The translations under genes and the position numbers were made by a program. Source: CF-118 sp035689345 (lineage in GTDB: Bacteria; Chloroflexota; Dormibacteria; Dormibacterales; Dormibacteraceae). From it: a stretch of DNA of 17,469 nucleotides. The stretch is from contig DASSLR010000061.1 in NCBI GenBank assembly GCA_035689345.1, positions 1-17,469 on the forward strand. The letters run 5' to 3'. This document shows, piece by piece, positions 1 through 6,559 of this stretch; the first letter of the stretch is position 1, and each line of letters starts with the position of its first letter. The notes beneath the pieces were generated by a model, which saw only the letters and a list, made by a program, of their open reading frames with translations, was not told where the DNA came from and searched no databases.

Positions 1-396
1 CTTCTCCAAGAGGTCGCGCTCGTTGAACTCTTCGCCCGTGGCCTCCGCCGTCCGCGCCAGCACCACCATGTGCGAGTAGCCGAGCGCGCCGTTCAGGACG
101 CCCACCGTGGATTTCTCCAGCCGGCCCAGGTGGTCGCCCACGGCGATGCTGTTGGCCGCCGCGGTGCTGGTCATGTGGCAGTTGAAGCGGATCCAGTCGA
201 CAGGACTGACTGAACCGTCCTCCTCGTACTCCTCGCTGCACGAAAACTGAGAGGCCAGACGCGCGAACTCGAGCTGCGCCAGGTCGATCTCGTGCTGGAG
301 GGCGACGAGCTTGGGACCTACTTTCTCGACCGCGGAAAGGGCCGTTCCGAGCATGTGGGAATCGTGGCAAACATATGTTTGTAAGTCAAGCGTCAT
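1..396 (-). CDS. DUF222 / 13E12-repeat family protein (HNH-endonuclease type), N-terminal part
   Basis: Runs off the left edge; 132 codons are visible. The frame opens at ATG 396, directly after an in-frame TAA, and an internal ATG at 354 is an alternative start. The text from residue 15 (HMLGTALSAVEK, then LAQLEFARLASQF, VDWIRFNCHMTS, AAANSIAVGDHL, LGYSHMVVLARTA) matches the helical DUF222 domain that precedes a C-terminal HNH nuclease in the 13E12 repeat family. The nuclease half is outside the window. These proteins are multicopy in actinobacteria and some Chloroflexota-like lineages, and their role is unsettled. No Shine-Dalgarno is seen before either ATG. A 14-bp palindrome at 368-381 lies between the two candidate starts; if it is an operator, ATG 354 is favoured. 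Family call is from remembered sequence pattern. Confidence 0.8.
   Translation of the reverse strand, partial: MTLDLQTYVCHDSHMLGTALSAVEKVGPKLVALQHEIDLAQLEFARLASQFSCSEEYEEDGSVSPVDWIRFNCHMTSTAAANSIAVGDHLGRLEKSTVGVLNGALGYSHMVVLARTAEATGEEFNERDLLEK
368..381. promoter_or_regulatory. 14-bp palindrome resembling a Gram-positive/actinobacterial LexA box
   Basis: The sequence CAAACATATGTTTG is a perfect inverted repeat. Its central AACATATGTT equals the core of the CGAACATATGTTCG type LexA (SOS) box; the two outer G/C positions are symmetrically changed to A/T. It lies 14-27 nt upstream of ATG 354 of the DUF222 gene. LexA boxes are known near several mycobacterial 13E12 genes. Binding here is inferred. 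Confidence 0.4.
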
Positions 397-566
397 TTAC
401 AACGCAAATTCAACGCAGCCGCCTTCCAGGCCCCCAAGGCCCACTTCACAGTCCGTCCCTTATCCGCCTCCTGTCCACTCCAGCACTTCCAAGGAGTTCC
501 GACTCCCAGGACCCCGGGCGTTGATAGATCCCGTAAGCGCCGCGCGACGGCGCTGAAACCTGAACT

Positions 567-575
567 GAGGGAGAG
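567..575 (+). promoter_or_regulatory. Ribosome binding site of the 578 gene
   Basis: GAGGGAGAG sits a few nt before ATG 578 and fixes this start. The 397-577 interval between the two divergent genes otherwise shows no convincing -35/-10 pair. Confidence 0.6.
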
Positions 576-577
576 CA

Positions 578-952
578 ATGAGAAGGTCCATCTTCAACGT
601 CTTCACGATCGCCGCCGGCGCGGTGCTGGTGGCCGCGCTCGGCGTGTCGGCACATGCGCAGATCTCGAACGGATTCGGCACGCATGTGAACACGAGCCTG
701 CACAGCGAGGCGACCGCCGAGCCGAGCGAGAGCCCCGAGCCTTCGGACTCGCCCCAGGCTGCCGCGTCGCCCGAGCCCGCCGAGTCGCCCGAGGCCCAGA
801 AGACCGCGGAGCCGAGCCAGGCGCCGGAGCCGCCGGACAACGAAAACGAGAACGAGGACAACAACAACAACACCAACAACCAGGGCGACGACAGCGACCA
901 CGGTGGCTCGACCAGTGGTGGTGGTGGTGACCACGGCGGCGGCGGCGACTAG
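578..952 (+). CDS. Secreted Ser/Pro/Glu- and Asn/Gly-rich low-complexity protein
   Basis: 124 residues. The N-terminus is a clear Sec signal peptide (MRRSIFNV, hydrophobic stretch, AHA cleavage site near residue 26). The mature part has no globular domain. It begins with about 25 ordinary residues, then repeated SPEP/ESPE/AEPS-like units (about 46-85), then an acidic Asn-rich run (NENENEDNNNN) and a Gly/His/Asp tail (GGGGDHGGGGD). The composition suggests an extracellular, disordered, possibly wall-associated or metal-binding protein, but no function can be assigned. A good Shine-Dalgarno precedes ATG 578 and a strong intrinsic terminator follows, so it is probably a single-gene transcript. 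The long opposite-strand frames across it come from its codon repeats. Confidence 0.75.
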   Translation: MRRSIFNVFTIAAGAVLVAALGVSAHAQISNGFGTHVNTSLHSEATAEPSESPEPSDSPQAAASPEPAESPEAQKTAEPSQAPEPPDNENENEDNNNNTNNQGDDSDHGGSTSGGGGDHGGGGD

Positions 953-990
953 CCAGCTAGAAACCGAGACCACTTACCACGCCGCGTGTG

Positions 991-1027
991 AGGGACCGGG
1001 CCCGCGCCCGGTCCCTCGATTTTTTTC
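991..1027 (+). terminator. Rho-independent terminator of the secreted protein gene
   Basis: AGGGACCGGG (991-1000) pairs perfectly with CCCGGTCCCT (1007-1016) around a CCCGCG loop, followed by CGA and a run of T residues from 1020. The T tract is only on the + side, so it acts for the 578 gene. The hairpin may still slow transcription arriving from the opposite mod operon, which ends at 1037. Confidence 0.9.
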
Positions 1028-1036
1028 TTCTTGCAG

Positions 1037-1852
1037 CTAGCGGATCAGGTCGGTCATCGGCTGCGCCTGCGCGGCGTTGCCGAGTCGCGCCACACCGAGG
1101 ATGTCTTCGATGGTCGCGAGCAGCGAGTAGTGGTCGTAGCGCACCGCGCTCACGCGGTGTTTGACGTCAGGCCGCAGCACCAGGGTCAGCACGCGATTGT
1201 CCGTGCTCCCCTCGTCCTCATCCCACGTGATGAATATGGCGGTGTCGGCCCGCCACGCAGGAGAGCTCGTGATCATGCCGACCGTCTGGCGCAGCCATTC
1301 GTCACCGACCGAGGTCGAGCAGTCGTGCCCGTCGTGGCAGATGTCCGGTCCGATCCACGAAAAGCGCGTGGTGCCCGACTTCAGGTCGCTCGAAAGATCG
1401 CTGAACGGGACGACGTTGCTCGGACACGTGCCTCCGTAGTACGCGAAAGGATTGTGGTCGCGGTCGTAAGGCGGTGGGCTGTCCAGGCAGCCGTCGTTGC
1501 CGAGGCCCTCCATGTACGCGCGCCAGTTGACGTGGGCCGCCGTGAGCTGGTCTCCGAGATCGCGGCTGGGCAGGCGGCGGTAGATGTCGTCGCTGATGCC
1601 CCACGTCTGGCCCGAGGTGATGGCGAGGTAGTTCGGCACGCTCGGGTGCGCGACCGCGTGGTAGTTGCTCGCCACGCCGGCCTGCCTGGCCAGCTGGGCG
1701 GTGAACGCGCCGCCCAGGGCGTCGTCATAGGAGTGGTTCTCCATCACGATCAGGAACACGCGCTGGGCCGCGACGATCGGGGGCAGCGTGCTGTGGGCGC
1801 AGGCGCTCGCGAGGATGACTACGGCGAGCGCCATCGCGGCGTATCGGCTCAC
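1037..1852 (-). CDS. Exported phosphoesterase (PF04185, phospholipase C/acid phosphatase type)
   Basis: 271 residues from GTG 1852, which overlaps the modC stop (GTGA). ATG 1834 is an alternative start giving 265 residues. The N-terminus is a lipoprotein-like signal (VVILASAC, lipid Cys at 18). The core carries PF04185 hallmarks: FLIVMENHSYDDALG (metal-binding Glu/Asn near 38-39), HPSVPNYLAITSG, ITWDEDEG, and the C-terminal YDHYSLLATIEDILG. Relatives hydrolyse phosphate mono- or diesters outside the cytoplasm. It is smaller than classical phospholipase C and resembles the short bacterial AcpA-like forms. Its translational coupling to a molybdate transporter is unusual; a link between the two oxyanion functions is only inferred. 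Confidence 0.85.
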   Translation of the reverse strand: MSRYAAMALAVVILASACAHSTLPPIVAAQRVFLIVMENHSYDDALGGAFTAQLARQAGVASNYHAVAHPSVPNYLAITSGQTWGISDDIYRRLPSRDLGDQLTAAHVNWRAYMEGLGNDGCLDSPPPYDRDHNPFAYYGGTCPSNVVPFSDLSSDLKSGTTRFSWIGPDICHDGHDCSTSVGDEWLRQTVGMITSSPAWRADTAIFITWDEDEGSTDNRVLTLVLRPDVKHRVSAVRYDHYSLLATIEDILGVARLGNAAQAQPMTDLIR

Positions 1853-2877
1853 GCGGGATAAACGCTTACGTCCGTGGCTTTGAACGAAAGCCACACATCG
1901 GTGCCCTCGGCGAGGCGCAGCTCGGCCAGCGACGCCGGCGTGACCTCGGCCACGACTGGGATCGGACCCAGCACCCGCACACGGGCCCGGTCGCCCGCGA
2001 CCTCGATCGCGTCGGTGCGCCCCCTCCATACATTGCGTGGGCTGCCCTCGGGACGGTGCAGGTGCAGCGCCACCGCGCGCGGGTGGATGACCGCAAAAAC
2101 CGGGCCCGACGCCGCCCCGGCCGCGGCGATCGCCTGCCCGTTGTCCATCGTCACGGAGCCGTCGCGTGCCTCGCCCCGCAGCAGGTTCACACCGACCAGG
2201 TCCGCGACGTATGGCGATCGCGGGCGTTCGGTGACCTCCGCGGGAGTGCCCTGCTGGACGACCTTGCCCTGCTCGATCACGATCAGCCGGTCCGCCAGCG
2301 CCACGGCCTCGAGCGGGTCGTGGGTCACAAGAAGACGTACACCGGGAAATGACGAAAGGTGTCGCCTCAGGTCGCGCCGCACCTCCGTCCGCGCGCTGGC
2401 GTCGAGGGCGGCCATGGGTTCGTCGAGCAGGAGCAGACGCGGGTCGGGCGCGAGTGCGCGCGCGAGGGCGGCGCGCTGGCGCTGGCCTCCTGACAGCTGC
2501 GAGGGCCGCGCGCCGGCGAACGCGCCGAGGCCCACCCGCTCGACCCATGCCATCGCCGTCTGTCGGGAGCGGACGCCGAATGCGACGTTCTCGAGGACCG
2601 TCATGTGCGGGAACAGGAGGTAGTCCTGGAACACGAAGCCGATCGGCCGTTTCTCGGTGGGCACGTAGGTTCCCGTAGCGCTGTCCTCGAGCGTGGCGCC
2701 GTCGAGGCGGACGCTGCCCCGCTCGATCGGAACCAGGCCCGCGAGCGCGCGCAGCAGCGTCGTCTTGCCGGCGCCGTTCGGGCCGAGCAGCGCCACGACC
2801 TCACCGGCGGGCACGGACAGCTCCACGTCGAGCGCGAGTGCTCCGAGGCGCAGCTGGACCGCGGCCTCGAGCGTCAC
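1849..2877 (-). CDS. modC: Molybdate ABC transporter ATP-binding protein ModC
   Basis: 342 residues from GTG 2877, whose GTGA overlaps the modB stop. Order of motifs: Walker A GPNGAGKTT near residue 34, Q-loop FVFQDYLLFPHMT, signature LSGGQRQR, Walker B LLLLDEP, H-loop VTHD. A C-terminal TOBE domain follows (about 275-342), starting near NVWRGRTDAIEV. TOBE domains in ModC bind the oxyanion and give feedback control. It couples ATP hydrolysis to import through ModB. The reading frame is open far upstream into modB, but that part is out of frame with modB and has no ABC homology. Molybdate rather than tungstate or sulfate is inferred from the neighbouring modA and HTH-TOBE gene. Confidence 0.92.
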   Translation of the reverse strand: MTLEAAVQLRLGALALDVELSVPAGEVVALLGPNGAGKTTLLRALAGLVPIERGSVRLDGATLEDSATGTYVPTEKRPIGFVFQDYLLFPHMTVLENVAFGVRSRQTAMAWVERVGLGAFAGARPSQLSGGQRQRAALARALAPDPRLLLLDEPMAALDASARTEVRRDLRRHLSSFPGVRLLVTHDPLEAVALADRLIVIEQGKVVQQGTPAEVTERPRSPYVADLVGVNLLRGEARDGSVTMDNGQAIAAAGAASGPVFAVIHPRAVALHLHRPEGSPRNVWRGRTDAIEVAGDRARVRVLGPIPVVAEVTPASLAELRLAEGTDVWLSFKATDVSVYPA

Positions 2878-3656
2878 GCCGTGCCCAGCCACCGGTGGCG
2901 CAGGCCCGCGAGCACCGCCACCGAGATCGCCAGCAGCACGAGACTGAGCACGTACGAAGCCTGCTGGTCGCTCTCCAGCAGCAGGTAGACGGCCAGCGGC
3001 ATCGTCTGCGTGACGCCGGGGAAGTTGCCGGCGAACGTGATGGTCGCGCCGAACTCGCCAAGAGCGCGCGCCCAGCACAGCACCGCACCGGCCGCGAGCG
3101 AAGGCGCGATCAGCGGCACCGTGACGCGCCAGAACACCCTCCATCTGCCCGCGCCCAGCGTCCGCGCCGCGTCCTCGTAGCGGCGGTCCATCGAACGCAG
3201 GCCCGCCTCGACCGTGAGGACCAGAAACGGCATCGCCACGAACGTCTCCGCCATGACCACGGCCGCGGTGGAGAAAGGCAGCGAAATCCCGACCGACAGC
3301 AGCCACGCGCCGATCAGCCCGCGACGGCCGAACGCGAGCAGCAGCGCGACTCCGCCGACGACCGGCGGCAGCACCATCGGCAGCGTGGTCAGCGCACGCA
3401 GGAGCGACCGGCCGGGAAAATCGACCCGCGCGTAGAGCCACGCGAGCGGCACGCCCAGCAACAGCGCCAGCGCGGTCGCCGAGACCGAAGCGACGAGAGA
3501 CAGGCGCAGGGCGTCGAGCGCTGCGGGCGAGAGGAGCTCACGGGGCGCGTCGCCCCAGGGCGTGCGCACGACGAGCCCCAGCAGGGGCAGAACGAAGAAT
3601 GCGGCTCCCGCGGCCGCGAGCAGGACGATCGCGAAAGGGGCTCGCTCGCGTCTCAC
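2874..3656 (-). CDS. modB: Molybdate ABC transporter permease ModB
   Basis: 260 residues. GTG 3656 overlaps the modA stop as GTGA. Six hydrophobic segments are visible: 9-30, 53-75, 87-108, 117-142, about 200-216 and 232-252. The EAA loop is EDAARTLGAGRWRVFW followed by RVTVPLIAPS, the coupling helix that contacts ModC. LGEFGATITFAGNFPG near the C-terminus is typical of ModB/CysT-type permeases. Length is slightly above the usual 220-240. It forms the membrane channel for molybdate delivered by ModA. Confidence 0.92.
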   Translation of the reverse strand: MRRERAPFAIVLLAAAGAAFFVLPLLGLVVRTPWGDAPRELLSPAALDALRLSLVASVSATALALLLGVPLAWLYARVDFPGRSLLRALTTLPMVLPPVVGGVALLLAFGRRGLIGAWLLSVGISLPFSTAAVVMAETFVAMPFLVLTVEAGLRSMDRRYEDAARTLGAGRWRVFWRVTVPLIAPSLAAGAVLCWARALGEFGATITFAGNFPGVTQTMPLAVYLLLESDQQASYVLSLVLLAISVAVLAGLRHRWLGTA

Positions 3657-4408
3657 GCGCCCAGGAAGCCGTATTCCTTGAGCTTCGCCTGCCCTTCGGA
3701 GGAGATCACGTAAGCCACGAACTTGTCGGCCGCCTGCAGCTGCGTCGCCGCTTTCACAGGCGCGATCGGATAGGTCGCGACCACGTTGTCCGCGTCCTGG
3801 ATCGTCACGCCGGTCACTTTGGATCCGGCCGCCTTCACGTCGGTGACGTAGACGATGCCCGCGTCCGCCTCTCCAAGCTCGATCTTGGCGACCACCGACT
3901 TCACGTCCGTCTCCAGACTCTTAGGCGTCACGGTCACGCCCGCCTCGCGGAGAACCTGGGCCGCATACTTGCCCGCCGGCACAGTCGGCCCGGCGGAGAT
4001 ATAGACCACGCCGGGCTTCGCCAGGTCGGCGAGGCTGGTGATTTGCTTCGGGTTTCCGGAAGCGACCACGATCTCGAGCTTGTTGTGCGCGAAGACAGAG
4101 GGGTCGTAGGCGAGCAGGCCGTCGGTCAGCAGGCGGTCCATGTTCGTGGTGTCGGCGGACGCGAACACGTCGGCCTGAGCGCCGTCCTCTATCTGGGCAA
4201 CGAGTGCCGGCGAGCCGGCGAAGTTGAAGCGGACGCTGAGCCCAGGATGCTGCCTCTCGAAAGCCGAGCCCAGGCCCTTGAACGCGTCGGTCAGAGAGGA
4301 CGCGGCGAAGACATTGAGCGTGCCGGTAAGGCTGTCCGCCGGCGCGCCCGTGGAGCCGCAGGCGCATAGCACCGCGGCCGCCATCAACCCGGCGAAACCT
4401 CTGATCAA
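3653..4408 (-). CDS. modA: Molybdate-binding lipoprotein ModA
   Basis: 251 residues from TTG 4408, which overlaps the stop of the upstream regulator (TTGA). The first ATG-type alternative (4384) would cut off most of the signal peptide. A lipobox LCAC (lipid Cys about 17) follows a hydrophobic stretch, so the protein is likely membrane-anchored outside the cell. ModA hallmarks are present: NVFAASSLTDAF (oxyanion-binding Ser), FAGSPALVAQI, ADVFASADTTNM, FAHNKLEIVVA, PAGKYAAQVL, and GEADAGIVYVTDV near residue 175. It captures molybdate (perhaps tungstate) and passes it to ModB. Confidence 0.93.
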   Translation of the reverse strand: MIRGFAGLMAAAVLCACGSTGAPADSLTGTLNVFAASSLTDAFKGLGSAFERQHPGLSVRFNFAGSPALVAQIEDGAQADVFASADTTNMDRLLTDGLLAYDPSVFAHNKLEIVVASGNPKQITSLADLAKPGVVYISAGPTVPAGKYAAQVLREAGVTVTPKSLETDVKSVVAKIELGEADAGIVYVTDVKAAGSKVTGVTIQDADNVVATYPIAPVKAATQLQAADKFVAYVISSEGQAKLKEYGFLGA

Positions 4409-4797
4409 CGCGGCAGCTCGATCACGACGTTCGTGGACTTGATCGAGGCGACGGCGGTGACACCCGGCTTGAGCCCGAGAGCGTCAGCGGACTCGCGGGA
4501 GATCAGCGAGACGATGCGGTACGGGCCGGCCTGCATCTCGACCTGGGCCATCACCGTGTCCTTGAGCACGCGCGTGACGATGCCGGGAAACCGGTTGCGC
4601 GCCGACTCCCGCACGACGTCCTGGGCTTCGACCTTGGGCTGCGCCGCCATGTAGCGCGCGAGGGCGGCGCTGTCGATCAGTCGCTGGCCTCCAGACGACC
4701 TCACGGTCTTGAGCTCGCCTGCGTCGACGAGCCGGCGGACCGTGTCAGGACTTACCTGTAGAAGCTCCGCAGCCTGGCCGATGCGAAGACGCGGCAC
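4405..4797 (-). CDS. HTH (excisionase/MerR-like) plus TOBE/Mop-domain molybdate-responsive regulator
   Basis: 130 residues from GTG 4797. The N-terminus is a winged HTH of the excisionase/MerR type: RIGQAAELLQVSPDTVRRLVDAGEL, with SGGQRLID as wing. Residues about 68-130 form one Mop/TOBE domain (RNRFPGIVTRVL, AQVEMQAGPYRIVSLISRES, ALGLKPGVTAVASIKSTNVVIE), the molybdate/molybdopterin-binding fold. ModE combines an HTH with two such domains; this is a short single-TOBE version. It is the first gene of the mod operon and its stop overlaps the modA TTG. Two 19-bp direct repeats upstream are candidate self-operators. Expected role is molybdate-dependent control of the transporter; sign of control is unknown. 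Confidence 0.85.
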   Translation of the reverse strand: MPRLRIGQAAELLQVSPDTVRRLVDAGELKTVRSSGGQRLIDSAALARYMAAQPKVEAQDVVRESARNRFPGIVTRVLKDTVMAQVEMQAGPYRIVSLISRESADALGLKPGVTAVASIKSTNVVIELPR

Positions 4798-4802
4798 CCG
4801 AT

Positions 4803-4851
4803 AATGCTAGCAAACGCGGGCAATTCCAGCGAAATGCTCGCAATTGCGGGC
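4803..4851 (-). promoter_or_regulatory. Two 19-bp direct repeats and leaderless promoter candidate of the mod operon
   Basis: On the + strand, aatgctagcaaacgcgggc (4803-4821) and aatgctcgcaattgcgggc (4833-4851) match at 16 of 19 positions and start 30 bp apart, close to three helical turns. They fill the 55-bp gap between the oxidoreductase stop and the regulator start. On the minus strand TAGCAT (4811-4806 region) is a TAnnnT -10 hexamer about 8 nt before GTG 4797, so the transcript may be leaderless, with one repeat covering the -10 region. Operator function is inferred. Confidence 0.5.
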
Positions 4852-4852
4852 T

Positions 4853-5686
4853 TTAGCTGTCGCGATATGGAGCGGTCAGCTTTGTCAGCTCGTCCAGCTT
4901 CATGAGCGCCGGCGCCCGGCCGTCGGGCGACACGTAGAAGATGCAGCGCTCGACGCCCGCCGCGGCTGCCTTCTCGATGTCCGCCGCGCTCGCCCGCGGA
5001 TAGAAGGAGACCGGGATGTGCCCGCGGCCGGCGGCCGCCGCCAGCTCCCGCAGCTCTGCGATCCGCTCCAGCGCCGTGCCCCGGTTCGGCATCCAGCCGT
5101 CGCAGTAGGCGACGACCCGCTTGAGGGTGTTCGGCCCGTTGCCGCCGAGGATGATCGGGGGGTACGGCTTCTGCACGGGCTTGGGCCAGAACCAGCTCTT
5201 CTCGATGTGGACCATCTCGCCGTGGTATTCCGCCTCGTCCTGCGTCCAGAGCGCCTTCATCGCCTCGACGCGCTCGCGCAGCAGCTTCCATCGCGTCTCG
5301 AACGCGGTGCCGTGGTCGGCCATCTCCTCGCGATTCCAGCCGCCGCCGATGCCGAAAAGGAAGCGGCCGCCGGAGAGCATGTCGACGCTCGCGACCTCCT
5401 TGGCGGTGTGGATCGGATCGCGCTCGATGAGCAGGCAGATGCCGGTCCCGACCAGCAGCTTCTTCGATGCCAGGGCCGCGGCGGACAGTGCGATGAACGG
5501 GTCCATCGTGTGCCAGTACATGCGCGGAAGCTCGCCGCCCGCGGGGTAAGGCGACTGCCTGCTCACCGGGATGTGCGAGTGCTCGGCCACCCACAGCGAT
5601 TCGAACCCAGCCTGCTCGACGGCGGGCGCGAGCTCCGACATCGATATCGAATAGTCGGTCGGGAAGATCGCGATGCCGAACTTCAT
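4853..5686 (-). CDS. LLM-class (luciferase-like) F420-dependent oxidoreductase, TIGR03619-like
   Basis: 277 residues from ATG 5686. A TIM-barrel bacterial-luciferase fold is indicated by MKFGIAIFPTDYSI, FESLWVAEHSHIP, VGTGICLLIERDPIHTAKE, SGGRFLFGIGGGWNREEM, RWKLLRERVEAMKALW, and YPPIILGGNGPNTLKR. WVAEHSHIP, the Gly-rich GIGGGW and the LGGNG segment are typical of coenzyme F420-using members in actinobacteria and Chloroflexota. The substrate cannot be read from the sequence. It is on the same strand as the mod operon, 55 bp upstream, but the repeats in that gap suggest a separate promoter for mod. Confidence 0.85.
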   Translation of the reverse strand: MKFGIAIFPTDYSISMSELAPAVEQAGFESLWVAEHSHIPVSRQSPYPAGGELPRMYWHTMDPFIALSAAALASKKLLVGTGICLLIERDPIHTAKEVASVDMLSGGRFLFGIGGGWNREEMADHGTAFETRWKLLRERVEAMKALWTQDEAEYHGEMVHIEKSWFWPKPVQKPYPPIILGGNGPNTLKRVVAYCDGWMPNRGTALERIAELRELAAAAGRGHIPVSFYPRASAADIEKAAAAGVERCIFYVSPDGRAPALMKLDELTKLTAPYRDS

Positions 5687-5704
5687 GCGCGAGTAATCGT
5701 GACG

Positions 5705-5744
5705 GTTTTCAGAAAAGGAAAAGGGCCGGTCGTGACCGGCCCTT
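5705..5744 (-). terminator. Intrinsic terminator for the 5767 membrane-protein gene
   Basis: AAGGGCCGGTC (5721-5731) and GACCGGCCCTT (5734-5744) are perfect complements. On the minus strand the stem is followed by TTCCTTTTCTG, a T-rich tract, so it ends transcription of the 5767-6096 gene before the oxidoreductase. Confidence 0.8.
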
Positions 5745-5766
5745 CGTTACATCGAACGCGGAATCG

Positions 5767-6096
5767 CTACTGGCTGGGCGATGCCACCGGCGACCCGCCG
5801 CCACCGCTGTTTACCGGCGCCGGCGAGCTGACCGCGGACTGCTGCGACGGCGGTGCCGTGGTGGTCGGCATTGCGCCGAACCAGTTCCAGCGTGTGAAGC
5901 CGAAGAACAGCAGGATCAGCACCAGCAGCGCGATGAGCGCCGCGGCGATGCCTGCGCCCGCGCCCGTCGTGTCACCGCCGGTCTCCACGACCTCGGAACC
6001 CGCGGGACTCCAGTACCTGCGGACGCTGTATCCCCCGGCGCCAAGCAGCGCCGCGAGGACGATCACGACCAGGATGATGAACAGAAATGTGCCCAA
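5767..6096 (-). CDS. Small two-helix membrane protein with Gly/Ser/Pro-rich tail
   Basis: 109 residues from TTG 6096. An AGGAGGT Shine-Dalgarno lies 10 nt upstream and no other in-frame start is near it. Helix 1 is residues 3-25 (FLFIILVVIVLAALLGAGGY); helix 2 is about 47-67 (AALIALLVLILLFFGF), followed by TRWNWFG. The C-terminus (from about 75) is a low-complexity Ser/Pro/Gly/Gln tail, similar in style to the secreted protein at 578. No family is recognised. A terminator follows closely, so it is probably transcribed alone. Confidence 0.7.
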   Translation of the reverse strand: MGTFLFIILVVIVLAALLGAGGYSVRRYWSPAGSEVVETGGDTTGAGAGIAAALIALLVLILLFFGFTRWNWFGAMPTTTAPPSQQSAVSSPAPVNSGGGGSPVASPSQ

Positions 6097-6106
6097 GACG
6101 GCGTAA

Positions 6107-6113
6107 ACCTCCT
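6107..6113 (-). promoter_or_regulatory. Shine-Dalgarno that supports the TTG start at 6096
   Basis: AGGAGGT on the minus strand, 10 nt before TTG. No ATG or GTG in the same frame is available, so it supports the rare start codon. Two copies of CAGATGGG lie further upstream (6153-6160 and 6168-6175, 15 bp apart). Confidence 0.6.
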
Positions 6114-6201
6114 ATGAGAATTCCCCACTGAGGCACGCGGCGTTCACGATGCCCCATCTGAGAAACGCCCATCTGGGCCACGTGTACGCGAATTGGTGCG
6201 A

Positions 6202-6507
6202 CTAGCGGGCGATGCGCTCGGCGGCGCTGCGGATCGTCGAAACGGGACCCTCGAGGCGATCGCCGACGGAGACGGTCGCATCATGCAACCGGGCCACCAG
6301 CGTTCGCCGTCGACGCCTGCGCGCGACGACCACCGCCGTGCCGAGCCCGACCAGGGCCGCGACACCGGCGGCCATGAGCATCACGCGATTGCGCTCGACC
6401 CATGGCATGGCCCGCCTGGCGCGCTCGTCGATCAACTCCACCCCGCTCTCCACGCTGTCGAGAATGGCCCTCGCCTGTCGCTCGATGTCTGTCGTGGAAG
6501 CTTTCAT
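6202..6507 (-). CDS. Small single-helix membrane protein of unknown function
   Basis: 101 residues from ATG 6507. The N-terminus is a charged, probably helical stretch (TTDIERQARAILDSVESGVE). One transmembrane helix follows at about 42-61 (VMLMAAGVAALVGLGTAVVV), then a run of six arginines that marks the cytoplasmic side, then an amphipathic tail. The layout resembles the small stress/envelope proteins found in actinobacteria, but no named family is certain. It is divergent from the PAP2 gene across 52 bp. Confidence 0.65.
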   Translation of the reverse strand: MKASTTDIERQARAILDSVESGVELIDERARRAMPWVERNRVMLMAAGVAALVGLGTAVVVARRRRRRTLVARLHDATVSVGDRLEGPVSTIRSAAERIAR

Positions 6508-6559
6508 GACAAGTGCAGAACGCTCTGCGCCGGTGCTTTACCGATCGCGCCGCGTTTAG

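Noticed and set aside
1853..2548. Upstream extension of the phosphoesterase frame (open to 2548)
   Set aside because: It lies wholly inside modC in another frame, is Arg/Gly-rich with no domain, and the signal peptide starts at 1852/1834.
2878..3441. Upstream extension of the modC frame
   Set aside because: It overlaps modB antiphase and lacks any ABC motif; GTG 2877 gives a normal ModC length and the GTGA junction.
4844..6106. 420-codon open frame on the + strand
   Set aside because: Antisense to the oxidoreductase and membrane-protein genes; Arg/His-rich text typical of GC-rich shadows, no domain.
6153..6175. Two CAGATGGG copies 15 bp apart (minus strand)
   Set aside because: Eight-base repeats with only two copies are weak evidence for an operator; noted only.
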